A stretch of 64,000 bases of DNA from the NCBI RefSeq assembly GCF_009017415.1, contig NC_092407.1, positions 558,001 through 622,000 on the forward strand, given 5' to 3'. Under the pieces are notes generated by a model. It saw only the letters and a list, made by a program, of their open reading frames with translations. It was not told the origin of the DNA and did no database searches. The stretch comes from Aspergillus flavus (lineage: Eukaryota > Ascomycota > Eurotiomycetes > Eurotiales > Aspergillaceae). The position numbers and the translations under genes are program-made. Of the stretch, positions 10,976-22,338 are shown piece after piece. Each line of letters starts with the position of its first letter. The stretch's first letter is position 1.

Positions 10976-12401
10976 TCAGCAGGTCTCCAGAAATGGCATA
11001 GACCATACTTTCACGCTATTATCAAGCTGTCCTGCAGAAGACGAGTCTTCGTCGTCTAAATAGTGTCTTTGCCCGGAGCACGTAGCAACAACATTGCCCA
11101 TTGGATGTAGTACAGTACTGCTCACCGAGTCTATGAGGACCAAGGTCAGCGACTGCATTAGAGTAGACCAAATAGATAATACGTACCATCATGGATCTTC
11201 CATTCCCATTCTGGTTCCTGTCCTCCAGCAGTATGTGTCGGGTCACGCCATACCCTCATGAAACCGTCAGTTCCTCCAGCCCAGATCTCATGCGATGTAC
11301 CTTGATTGGTAGAGACAATGTCAACCTTCATCCGTTGGTTAGTGATAGCCTTGCGGCCTTCTAACCAGCCAAGTAATTGACCGGTTACTCGGATGTCGTA
11401 TATCATAACGCCGTCACTCTTTCGTTCAGCGATGTATAGATATCGTCCACAAGGACTCCAAAGCAGCTGAGTAATACCTCGACCCCCAATACGACGACTA
11501 GCGTCGGTCTTTGCAATGCTAAACGTGCCTAAGGACTGCCCGGTTCCGTTTGAGTCATATAGCCCCACCTGTCTTGAGAATGTGCCAGCTGCTAATATAC
11601 CATCTCCTGTCGAATTGATAGCCATAGCAGAAATGATACCCTTCATTCCAACGCCCCCACCCACTGTCTGTTTACGCTTACTGGGTATAGTAGGCATCCA
11701 AGAAACAGGTCCATCGTTACCAGGTCGGGAAACGTCAAAAAGACATATAAGGCTATCTGACCCAGTGATAAAATGTGTTCCACCGAGGGCGTGCGGATAG
11801 ATAATTGAATGCGGCGTTATAAACGCTTCCGTAGTTGGGTGTACCAAGGAATAAGTCGCCAACAAGGTTGGGGAAAGAGTCGAAGCCAGTCTGATTGGAT
11901 GATCTCGGACCGATGATAAGAAAAGTGTAGTAGATGGATCCTGGAGAGAATAGTAAGGATAAATAGCAGTTGCATAGGTTGGCTCTGCTGAAGGTAGCAC
12001 AGAGTAAGGAGACAACGGATGCGGTGATGGTCTTTCTTCTAAAAGATCAGGGGGCCTGAGCGAGTTATTAGCACGGCAAGAAGTGAGGATTATAACATAA
12101 ACTAACAAGATATAAGTCCTTATATGATGATCTGCAGAATTCGTTAGCAGGGTGGTGCCATCGGGGGTCCTACATGCAGCATTCTAGTCAGTCAAAGCAA
12201 TTCAAAGAAGGTAAAGTCGTCATGAGTATACCATTCTACGCTTTTGACATAATTTGTGTCGGAAGCGCTTTCATCGGTGCAACATGCGGTGCTCGGAGTA
12301 CCCTGACTATGGCTGTCTAGAGATGCATCACCCGCCTCATCACCTCGTTGAGTTGAAGCCACACATATAGGTGCAGAGCTGGTAACACTGCTTGCAGTCA
12401 T
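10976..12401 (-). CDS. WD40-repeat protein, WRAP53/TCAB1-Swt21-like
   Basis: Beta-propeller protein resembling the WDR79/TCAB1 family (animal telomerase Cajal-body protein) and yeast Swt21, an mRNA-splicing-linked protein. Exons 12401-12232, 12169-12107, 12055-11187, 11130-10976 (1257 nt, 418 aa). Features: VEW TPDGTTLLTNSADHHIRTY at residues about 55-75, made contiguous by splicing; then TYAT AIYPYYSLQDP; GGTHFITGSDSLICLFDV; MAINSTGDGILAAGTFSRQVGLYD; LLWSPCGRYLYIAERKSD; GGTDGFMRVW; and a last blade VLHPMGNVVATCSGQRHY ending NSVKVWSMPF. This order, including the HP-P-VATCSGQRH motif, is characteristic of the family. It is divergent from the nucleoporin gene. Role in RNP biogenesis is inferred from family. 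Confidence 0.85.
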
Positions 12402-13149
12402 GATGCGCTGGAATCGAAAGACTGACAATATAAGTATTGGCAGTATACACTCGCTCAAATCGCTCTGAAAGCACCAAGAACGCTAATCAAGAGACATGAC
12501 AGACCAATATGACAAGAGTAAAAAGAATGTTGCGGATGAAGTTGACCTTATACTTGATATCCAAATACGATACCAGTAGCTCAAAATGCGGGGGATCTCT
12601 CCTTTTGGCAAATCACTTTGAACTTTCATATAACGCCATCAATGAGTTCAGCAGAAGATATCCGACATATTAAGCCTAAATAGTTGTTATCGGGTAGCGC
12701 GGAGAGGAACTACAGTATGAAGCGTCTCCTGGCTACGAAGAAAATATCCCAGGGACAATGTTGATAATCACACAGAGAGCATATTTAGATGTGAGATATA
12801 TCAGCAGAAAGTCTCAGTAAATGGCTAAATCACGATCCCACTCAGCAAGATATATGCAGTGGATTTAACGTCCAATAAAAACTTATGCTGGTCTAAAACA
12901 TGATGTTTAAAATAAGTTTAAAGCTGCCGTGCACCGGCATCGGAAAATCTTACTCCATCGATCACTAGCTTAGAGTGTTGTTTCGGACCGCTTCACTTTG
13001 TTTTCACCACAGCATGAATAGGTTCATTAAGCTATTTTCCCTTAACTAAATCTGGTCTGGGGGAGCTGCCTCCTGTATTGAGAAAGCCTGGGACTTTTCG
13101 GTTCGATATTATAATCCGCCTTCCGACCTATCCTTTTCCTCAAGCAGCA
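12402..13149. promoter_or_regulatory. divergent promoter region, WD40 gene / Nup49 gene
   Basis: 748 bp between outward start codons. The half nearest Nup49 has short pyrimidine runs (for example around 13100-13145). No distinct motif can be claimed. Confidence 0.4.
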
Positions 13150-14909
13150 ATGTTCTCCGCAAAACCTGCGGGCGGCGGCCTTTCCATAAACACCAATTCT
13201 GCGAATTCTCTATTGTAAGGCCTTGGTTTTCTTATCTCCTTATTGCCGGACAATTGTGTTTCTGCTTTCTGTTTTGGCATTGATTACTGGTTTCTTGTGT
13301 TACAAAGAAGCCGGTCGTCCACCCTTCTCTTTCACTTTACCGCGTGCACTTTTCCCCTGTTATTTCTTTGTCCCATTCTTGTTTTGGTCTTTTTAAAGAT
13401 GAAGTGCTGCCGCTGTTTATCCAGAAATATTCATACTCAGAAATAGCGTGTTCCAGAAAAGCTAATGACTAGTCGCATCAATTAGTGGCGGGGCCAATAC
13501 GCAGACAACCTCCTCCACAACTACACCAGGAACGACGAGCACGACATCGGGCCTTTTCGGTAACCTTGGAAGTTCTACAGCACAATCCAAGCCTGCGACC
13601 GGTCTGTTCGGCAACGCGACTAGTGGCACTACACAGCAAAATCAGTCTTCTGGGACAAATATGTTCTCAGGCTTAGGCGGACAACAGACTAATACGGGGG
13701 GCGGCGGATTGTTTGGAAACTCCACAGCGACTACCTCCCAGCCACAATCGGGAGGTCTTTTCTCAGGAACCGCAAACGCAAACACAGCGCAGAGTGGCAC
13801 AACTGGCGGAGGTTTGTTCGGGGGTGCTTCTACCGCACAAACTCAATCAAAACCCCTATTCGGTGGCATGGGAACGTCCAACAACACTGGCGGATCGCTA
13901 TTGTGAGTGTGATATATCTATTTCCTATACCCTCGGATTTATGAGCTAACCGTCGGGCGGGTATAGCGGCGGTGCGAACCAAAACAACACGCAACAACAG
14001 CAGCAAGCTCAAAAGCCTACATTATCTTTGTTTGGAAACCAAAACACCACAACACAGCAACCAGCGCAGCCCACTGCAGCAGCTGGAACAGTAGTTCCAG
14101 GGGTCAAAGTGGACTTAAGCAACCTTCTACCGACAACTAAGTATGAGAGCTGTGCCGACGAGATCAAGAAGGAGCTGGAAGTATTCGACAATTACGTTCT
14201 TACGCAAATCAAGATGTGCAACGAAGTGGGAAACATGATCCCTAGCATTGCTGCCCAGGGAGAAACCATTCCGAACGACGTGGAGTTTGTCCAAGGGAAG
14301 TTGGAAACAATGCAACACGCACTGGAGAACGATGCCAGCGATATTGATCAGTTACGAAGTCTTGTGGCTCGTGATGCGGCTGAAGCACAGGTGGGCTTCC
14401 GGGCGATTGATACCCTCAAGCTACCTCTGCAGTTCCAGCCTGCAGCGGGCTCTGGATGGTGGTCTGTTCAAGACCAGAAATTGTCTGATCGACAATCGTT
14501 GCGGTCAACACGCAAGAACACTTTGGCCCTCCCCGACGATGTCGAAGGCGACTCTTCTACAACCGTCAATGGAGTACCTGTCAACCTTGTCGATTATTTC
14601 TCTCAGCGTTCTGACGAGATGGGGACCGTCCTGGAACGTTACAAGCAGAACTTGAAAGAAATCGAAGACCACCTTCATGGAGTTGAGGCTACCCTGGAGC
14701 GGCAGATCCACGAATTCGTGACATCTCGCAGCCGCGATGGAGCCGCTGCAGGGACACCCAAATCGGTGCTTAATGATCTTGCCGTTGTGCTTGGGGACGT
14801 TGAGGCTGGTATTCTAGGCGTTGCCAGTCGTCTCGGGGGAGTTACAGAACAAGTTCAAGAAGTGGTGCTGGGGCCGCCATCTCTCGGCGAAGGTAGACTG
14901 AACCTGTAA
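13150..14909 (+). CDS. NUP49: nucleoporin Nup49/Nup58-type (GLFG repeat)
   Basis: Central-channel FG nucleoporin. Exons 13150-13214, 13486-13902, 13967-14909 (1425 nt, 474 aa). The N-terminal half is a Thr/Ser/Asn/Gln-rich FG domain with GLFGN, GLFSG, GLFGG, PLFGG and SLFGN repeats, which bind transport receptors. From about residue 195 a structured helical domain follows (VKVDLSNLLPTTKYESCADE, then coiled-coil segments such as LERYKQNLKEIEDHL and VEATLERQIHEFVTSR), which by family anchors in the Nsp1-Nup57-Nup49 coiled-coil trimer. The first intron, 271 nt, is long for this window. Both introns interrupt a Phe codon of an LFGGAN-type motif in the same phase (see findings). Confidence 0.92.
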
Positions 14910-15909
14910 TGAATCAATTGTTTTCTGGTTATGTATAATATAATGAAGCTTGCCCTAGTTTACTCTGAAACGGAAGGAGAGGGCTTGGATGTTATGGCTT
15001 GAGCATGATTTTCGAGGTCAGGCGTTCTGCGGTAGATCAGTTAACCGGCGCTATTCCCATTCTATTAGTCTCGTTTGACTCAAGTATCCATTTTTCTTCA
15101 ATGATAAAACATGACGAGATACGGTGTGACGAAGTACGTGGTCTAGAATATATTATTGACAAGTTCGCTTACGATGCATATACCCCATACTCGGTCTGCC
15201 GAGCCGACTGACTAAAATTGTAACTGACGACTACGTAGTTGCTCATGGTTGCGGGTACCTTCCCCTACCGTTAGGCCAACCAGGTTGTCGCACGCAAGAG
15301 CTTGGCCGGTTTGCGTGATCGCACCTAATCGCTTCTAACCCCAGGTTTTCCACACTTTCCATGATCGACACTTGGCTTAGAGACGATTGACGTTTCAAGT
15401 CATTGACCTCCCTGTCTCAATATTGCGAAATCTATTTATTTTAAAGGGCGGGCCAAAAAAAAAAGAAAAATAACGATTCCAAAGACAAGCAGAAGAGCCA
15501 GTAGTCTCCTTCTACCTTCTACATCTTCTGAGGAATATTACCCTCAAGCTCATGCTTACATATAGTCATAGCAAAAATGCCGCAGGGAAAAAATGACGTG
15601 ATGTGCAGCTCGTTTTGTCATCTTCCATTCCAGAAGACCTGTGGAAACTTAGTCCCGTGGATCACTCCCCCTAATCCGTACAGACCATCAGCCTCTTGGG
15701 TGATTTTCGCCAGCGATGGTGCCATATCCGCGATCCCCGGCATTGACGATGTGGAATAATAACGGCAGGTTTGAAAATGGCGGTCTACTACTACCTCCAC
15801 TGGAGCTTCGAGCTCGATAAATAAGCTACATAGACGCTTCCTAGGAACTGCTCATCCAAACACATTTTTTCTACAGTTGGTTCTCTATACTGCTCGTCCA
15901 GCTCAAAAC
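14910..15909. other. intergenic region upstream of the first TauD gene
   Basis: 1.0 kb with no supported gene. A short A-rich run lies near 15456-15470. Small ORFs on both strands (14999-15211 plus, 15577-15759 plus) carry no motif. Confidence 0.45.
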
Positions 15910-17203
15910 ATGGCCCCTTCACTCGAGGATCCGACCTTGGCTCCAGCCTTGGATCATGCTATTCTCCCAAAGAAAGAGGTCAACGGCGACAACAAGTTTC
16001 ACTACACACCAGGACGCACAGTCGTCGAGCGTCACGATAACTACGCTTATGAAGACCTTCTACCTTCATTCCCTGATATTCATTGGGATCCGCTAGAAGA
16101 GATTCCATATGAAGACAGAGGGCTTCGCGGAGATCCTAAATTCCGTAACCTACTGCGGGATGCAACCGATGTTTTTGATTATACGCCCAAGATCGGGACT
16201 GAAATTCACGGTGTGAACTTGGCCAAGTTAGATGAAGCACAGAAGGACGACTTGGCTCGCCTAGTCGCTGTCCGTGGGGTGGTGTTCTTCCGTGACCAAA
16301 AGGACTTGGACATTGATGCCCAAAGAGAACTAGGAAGACATTTCGGGAGACTACATAAGGTACGGAGCCATCTGGGTTTACCTGCTCGTGGGTTAATTTA
16401 ACAACATGCAGCACGCAACTACGTCTGTTCCGAGGAAGCAAGGCTTGGAGGATGTCCATGTAGTTTACAGTGGAGACAATTCTGGTGACCAGCGGGCATT
16501 GTTCACGCCCAGCTTTTTGTGGCACTCGGACGTGACCTACGAGGTACAGCCACCATCATACACGATGTTGAAGGTTCTCACAGGGCCTCCCCGTGGAGGG
16601 GGTGGCGATACACTTTGGACCTCTCAGTATGCAGCATACGATGCTCTCTCCTCTCATATGCAGACATACCTGAAGGGCTTGACTGCGATCCACTCAGCAG
16701 ACATGCAAGCTTCTGATTCACGAGCCCTCGGCCGACCAGTCCGTCGCGAGCCTGTCACCACAGAGCACCCTCTGATCCGCACCAACCCGGTGACTGGCTG
16801 GAACAGTCTTTTCTTCAACCCAGGGTTTGTGACAAAGATCGTTGGAATTCCTAAGACAGAGAGCGACGCTATTATCAAATATCTTACCGATGTGATTGCA
16901 ACCACACAAGAGATGCATGCACGGTTTCAGTGGAACAAGGATGATCTAGCCATCTGGGACAATCGGACTACGGTAAGTAAAGACGCTGTACTAAGCGGTA
17001 GACGTCTCTAATGAACGCAACAGAACCACACGGCGTCTTATGGATTTGCACCTCACCGCCGTCATGCGGTCCGGGTCGCTGCTCAGGCTGAACGGCCCTA
17101 CCTAGACCCAGCCGGCAAATCACAAGAGGAGGAGCACATTGCGCTTTACAACCTGCCACCGGTGAACAAGGATGGTGCTCGCCAGTCAAATTACAATGAC
17201 TGA
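15910..17203 (+). CDS. TauD/TfdA-family alpha-ketoglutarate dioxygenase (sulfonate/taurine dioxygenase, Jlp1-like)
   Basis: Fe(II)/2-oxoglutarate dioxygenase that by family oxidises sulfonates such as taurine, releasing sulfite as a sulfur source. Exons 15910-16359, 16412-16972, 17024-17203 (1191 nt, 396 aa). I chose the ATG at 15910, the first in frame. Metal ligands: HxD in LWHSDVTYE (H188, D190) and the distal His in NHTASYGF (H339), which is generated right after the exon 2/3 junction. The 2-oxoglutarate-binding Arg lies in RRHAVRV (350-354). The N-terminal region IGTEIHGVNLAKL and GVVFFRDQ is typical for the group. No signal peptide, so cytosolic. A second, shorter paralogue lies at 47270 beside an MFS transporter. 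Exact substrate unknown. Confidence 0.92.
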
Positions 17204-17541
17204 GCCTTTGGTTCTCTTACTTTTTCTTGTTCACTGCTGAGCGAAACACTTGCGAGCATTCTAAAGATATGGCGTTACACATACCCGGGAAATTGATTTG
17301 TACCTATTGCTATTTGCATATCGCTAATAAGACTGTTTATTGAATGGTTTCATAATGGACAAGGTAGCCACTCACATACTATCTATAGGTTGTAACAATA
17401 GGTACAAGCAAAAGATCTAGAGCTCTGGCAGCCTGTCAAGCCACGTGCAGACCCCCGACCAACCTCTCACACTTTATTCTAGGTACTTAGAACTGCAAAA
17501 CATCAGATAAATTCGTGGCGCACCACGAAACGGATAACTCA
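17204..17541. other. short intergenic region
   Basis: 338 bp between two genes on the same strand. It contains a CACGTG core near 17442 (GCCACGTGCAG), a possible bHLH/Cbf1-type site, but single hexamers are weak evidence. Confidence 0.4.
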
Positions 17542-20504
17542 ATGGAAACTCCCAAGGATCCTTCTCTTCTGGAGTATGCCCGTTTCTACGGTATTGCCCG
17601 GGATTTCACGGCCGTCGATCCCATCACAAACATCGACGAGACCGCATCTGAAACACCACTACCCCGGGATGCTCTATCGGAATTTCAAGATTACATCTAC
17701 GAGACACAGAGAAATGTTGAGGATAATCTTCGCAAAGAAAAGCTCAATGTCAGGAAAGAAAGCGCTCGGTTGCTAGCATCGGTGATACAAGATGCAAGAG
17801 CAGAAAAATTAGACATAAACTGGGATGAACTTCTACCTAAATTTAGTCAAGTTGATGAGCTTAAAGTGCAACTTCCGATTCTTGACAATGACAGCATCTT
17901 GGATACGTTGCGATATACAAGTCCGTTACGTTACGACGAGAACAAGATCGAAATCCGTCCTCTCGACGAACCGTGCCAGAAACTTAAGGACGAAGATATC
18001 ACGGCCGACCTTTTAACCAAGGCTGACCAGGTTCTGAAGGATATTATGCCAGAGAAGCTAAAGTGTAGCAGAGAGTCGATGTTGTTGATACAAAAGGCCA
18101 GAGACTGTGGAGGTCTTCATTTCGCAGATTTAGAAAGTCTTTTGAACGAAATGATAATTTCCGGTCAGGTATGAATGTGGAAGGCATGTCGCTGGATCTT
18201 TGACTTATACGTTTTGTGAGGTTGCAGGAAGAGCACAATCCTTCGAAATCTCCTCCATTACTTCTGTCGGATATCGACGAAACGTACTATCGGAGTCCCT
18301 CGCTGGCTTCCATGTCATTGATGCTGCCCAGTCTCGCTTCATCTGGCCCTCTTGAGCTTAAGCTGCAGTGCAACAGAAGATCAGCCCGCAGTTCGGACTC
18401 AAAGATATCAGGTTGTGCTGTGGTGCCAAACAAGGGAGACGGTAGTTCTACAAGCGACGAACGAACTCAACTAGAGCGTAAATTAATATTTAACGGAAAC
18501 AACGCAGAAATACAAGCAGTTGGAGTCGATAGTGCAGCTCAGTCTTTTTCAGACAAGTATAACACAAGTGAAGAGCAATGTGTTCCGGACATTTCTCCAC
18601 AGATTGGTGATGTTATTAACTCCATTCATTCAGAACCTTCAGTCATCTCTCTGATGCAAGAGAGCGAGTACATGCCAACCGTGTGCACTTCAACACAGGA
18701 GCGATTATGTCGATCGCCCAGTGTCATAATCAAGGAGGGGAAATGTCAGACCGCAAGCAAGCCGACAGATTATGTTTCGTCCTTCAGTTCCCCTTCGGTA
18801 ATGAACGCGCCCAATTCAGATTCTACGCAGTGTCAAGATATCCAACAATATCCCATGTCAAACATGCCTTCCTCACAACATTCGAAGCCGAAAGACTATG
18901 CTGATAGTTGTCTACATACAGTTGGAGACTACGACAGCGTGGAGGAAGTTGTCGAAACAGGGTTTGACAAGGGATTTTTTCTTGAGAACATTGGTGACAT
19001 GGGACCTGCAGGACAACGACAATTGTCTGAGCATGATACTGTAGCTCATCAACATGAAAGTGGCAAGACGGTCATGTATACGTCCCCAAATGCCGTTGTA
19101 CCTGCCACCTATTCTTCCCTGGATACAGTTTCTAATTCAATAGACTGCGATGTTCCAGCAGACGCAGCTTTTGGGGGACAAAAACGAAGACACGAGGAGA
19201 GGCAGGATATTTCGCGGAAAGGCCGCAAATTTGTCCAATCTTTAGCAGCGTCCCTCGCTAACAACAGGTGCAAATACACGCTACCCTCGCAGTCATCCAT
19301 ATTAGGCTCCTTATCTACCTTCATGGAGATTAGAGGTCGAGCCGAAAGGCGACAAATAACGGCCGTCAGTCCATACTCTACCAACAATATGCCAGCTAAG
19401 GATATTGTGGACTATCAAGACCTAGTTGTAGATGATAGAAGCCTCCGCGAACACGAACAACCGAAAGATGTGCTAGAGGAGGTACAACCTCTCAGGTTAG
19501 AGCTTACAGAACAACGGTATCCTCAATACCCTCAACTGCAGGTCCAAAACCACGAGCAACCGCTACTCTTCTTATCAACTGGACTTCTTAAAAGCCATCT
19601 CCCAATTATCCAAGGTCTCGAAAGTTTAAAGAGCGCTCCAGCTTTGATATACAGAGACTATGATGTTCCCATCCAAAATCAGCCCGTTCCTGGCATCTGG
19701 ATTCCCTCTCAAGCAAGCATGAAGCACGATCTCCCCAAAGAGGCAGACATCATCGTCTCACCAACAGCTGGAATCATACTAACAACTCTACAAGCTACTA
19801 CGCAACTATACCTCCCTGGCCATAAGCCTAACCCACATACAAACGGCGCCAAGTGCATCAACTCGCCGCTCCGCGAACGAATCTTCCTCCTAGCTCCGCG
19901 ATACAAACACCTCTACGTATTCGTTACTCACGGCACAAGCTCCTTAAACAGTGGACAAGGCAACGCTCCACGATGGACAGCAGATAGACGGTTGTTAGCG
20001 TCCTTCACATCACTAACAGCTTTCTGTGATTCGATGTCAGCGGACTCAACTATCTCTCCCATACTGATTTCTCCATCGCCTGATATACTTATAAGATGGA
20101 TTCTGGAACTGGCTCACAAGCACGCTTTCCAATTACCTACTGATACTGTTGATTTACCGCAAACAAGGGGGTTTATGCTCGTAAATCCAACGCCGAAGAC
20201 CAAATTCTATATAGAGGCTATGGAAAATGAAACTTGCTGGGAAATATTTCTCCGCCGAGTAGGGTTGAATCCGTACGCGGCACAAGTTATATTGACTGTC
20301 TTGAGACACGAACGAGACATACCCAAACGCAACGATAATGTCAGTACGCCAGATGATGTCGAGAAAGAGATGAGCGCCCTCTCCAGATTTATCGAGATGT
20401 CACCGGAGCGCCGACGAGAACTCTTTCCAGACTTGATTGGGGAGAGGAGTGATGCAATTCTTGAAAAGGACTGGCAATGTGACTGGGCATTGAATTTTGA
20501 CTGA
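17542..20504 (+). CDS. large protein with XPF/ERCC4-like C-terminus; candidate Zip2/SHOC1-type meiotic factor
   Basis: Exons 17542-18168 and 18228-20504 (2904 nt, 967 aa); start is the first in-frame ATG. Residues 1-210 are helical and charged. Residues about 215-650 are low-complexity Ser-rich with a nuclear-localisation-like KRRHEERQDISRKGRK and a short conserved-looking LGSLSTFMEIRGR near 585. The last ~320 residues resemble a degenerate XPF nuclease-like fold: SHLPIIQGLESL, IYRDYDV near 683, EADIIVSPTAGIILTTLQA near 713, RERIFLLAPRYKHLYVFV, then a helix-hairpin-helix-like segment CWEIFLRRVGLNPYAAQVIL near 878. No ERK-type catalytic triad is visible. Yeast Zip2 and animal SHOC1 share such a dead XPF-plus-HhH layout; that assignment is inference. 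It could instead be another XPF-fold repair factor or an unclassified fungal protein. Confidence 0.75.
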
Positions 20505-21116
20505 TGAGCTGTGCTTATAAGGAATGGTATTATGTGAACTCTGTCCATATTCAACATTTCTGTGCGATTTAGTTCGAATGTAATTTGTCGCCAGGGAGGT
20601 ATACAATGAGAAGCATGGATTTTGAACGAGCGTAAATCACTTGCGATGAACATCCCTCCTATATGCCCTACCACCTCGGCAGTTAATATTATATTCCTTG
20701 ATCCAGGTCCGGCGTGGTCTAAGAGCTGCAACATAGTCGCTTGTGATAAATGCATAAACACGGAGAGCACTCAGGCCCAGACGGTAAAAACGAAGTAGAG
20801 AGGAGACATTCGTATCAGATTACCCGTGTTCATCCCGCAGACAGCGCAGGAGACAACGATTGCTAAAGTACATCGCATAGTATGCAAAGGAACCAAGACA
20901 CATTTCACGCTTTAGATAGCAGATGCAAGATAAGGAAAAGGGAACATTAGCCCGGAGATCGAGGAACAGAATCATACACCTGTCCTCACTTCGTAGATGG
21001 CTCTTTTTTAAATTATTTAAAGTGCATGACAGAAGCTCATGATTTGCGTGATATAATACAAGACTCCGATTGGATTATTCCAACCAGTCGGAAAACGGAA
21101 GAACAAGATGAATCAT
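20505..21116. other. convergent 3' intergenic region
   Basis: 612 bp between the XPF-like gene and the 3' end of hsp10. Minus-strand ORFs here are shadows of the upstream gene's 3' end. Nothing else supported. Confidence 0.45.
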
Positions 21117-21757
21117 CTAGTTCTCCTTGATCTTGGCAAGGAGCCTACAGTCGCATTAAAATCGATTGCCTCGGGCTGAGGGATGTAAGACGGAGAACTT
21201 ACTCATGGTCCCGGAAAAGGGTGTACTCTTCCTCGCCAACCTTGACGGCGCTACCACCGAACTATCAAGACCACCATTAGTACCAAGAAAGTTCCACTGA
21301 GTTCATCAAACGAATTGGGTGCTTCTATTGCCCCGGATGGTTCCGGAAGCAAATTAGAAGGACTCAAACCCGCAACGTACCTGAGGGATCAAGACGTGGT
21401 CACCGGGAGCAACGCTCATGGGAAGGCGAGAACCGTTCTTGTCGACGGCACCAGGGCCAACGGCGAGGACCTTGGCCTCGTTCTGCTCCTTGACGCTGCT
21501 CTCGGGGAGGAAGATACCGGAGGCGGTCTTGGTCTCGGGCTTGATGCGCTGGACCAGGACGCGGTCGAGAAGGGGAGCAAGACCCTTGACGTTACGGAGG
21601 AGAGACTAATCGATATTATTACGTTAGCCATTGATATTCATGGCGGCTCCAGCGGCCTAGCTATGCGAAGTGACAGGGGGTGATGAAGTCGATGAATGGC
21701 GGGAAAACTTCCAGCCGGAGCTTCCCATAACACGTAACAATTGCGAAGACGTACCAT
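21117..21757 (-). CDS. hsp10: mitochondrial 10 kDa chaperonin (GroES/Hsp10)
   Basis: Co-chaperonin that caps Hsp60 in the mitochondrial matrix. Exons 21757-21755, 21605-21381, 21261-21203, 21144-21117 (315 nt, 104 aa, the normal length). The first coding exon consists of the ATG alone: GTACGT follows it directly, and the acceptor ATTAG at 21606 opens TCT CTC CTC, giving the expected start M-S-L-L-R. Core: LAPLLDRVLVQRIKPETKTA, then GIFLPESSV, the mobile loop region, VLAVGPGA, PGDHVLIPQFGGSAVKVGEEEYTLFRDHELLAKI. The last exon is only 28 nt. By analogy with orthologues, the N-terminus doubles as an uncleaved mitochondrial targeting signal. Confidence 0.95.
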
Positions 21758-22338
21758 TTTGACGGGAGAGATGTGAGTGGATGAGAAAGAGATTGAAGGA
21801 TGCAGAATGTGTCAAGAAGGACGGGGAGGTTGAAGTGTGGAGAGTAAGAGAGGAAGAAGAGGAAGAAGAAGACCGGGGAAGGGCAGAAAGAAGATCTCGA
21901 CTCAAGCCGACACGAGAAATTTCCAGAATGCCAAGACCGACAGCTTCACTTCCCCATCGGATTGCCGCTGCCGAGGGTATAGCTTCAACTTTCTATTTAC
22001 CACCTTACTTCTTCATCTAACATATATAACTCAATTGCAGTTAGATGCGGTCGCATTCGTTTATAGACCCGCAGAGATTTATTTAGAAGGCTCTTTTCGT
22101 CTCAACTTGTAACTATCTTACTCTTTACCGCTAGATGTCGTCCAATAAATGCTCCTTTCCACCGAGCATGATAACCTAGATGAACGCAGAAGACACAAGC
22201 TCAAGAAAGTCGTGGTATAACTATTGGCGTATCTTTGAGTGTTACACATTGAACTCCACCAGACCGAACCGTCCCAGGATGCTACACAGCGCATTATAAA
22301 AATTACAACGTGACCAAAACATGAACCCAGTAGCTTTT
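21758..22338. other. intergenic region, hsp10 promoter and Fip1 3' side
   Basis: 580 bp. The part next to hsp10 (21780-21930) is strongly purine-rich on the plus strand, that is, CT-rich on the hsp10 coding strand, a common fungal leader signature. A heat-shock element would be expected from family knowledge, but I cannot point to a clear one. Confidence 0.4.

Noticed and set aside
19109..19387. Minus-strand ORF inside the XPF-like gene, and similar shadows in Nup49 and Ula1
   Set aside because: They lie opposite well-supported exons and show no family features.
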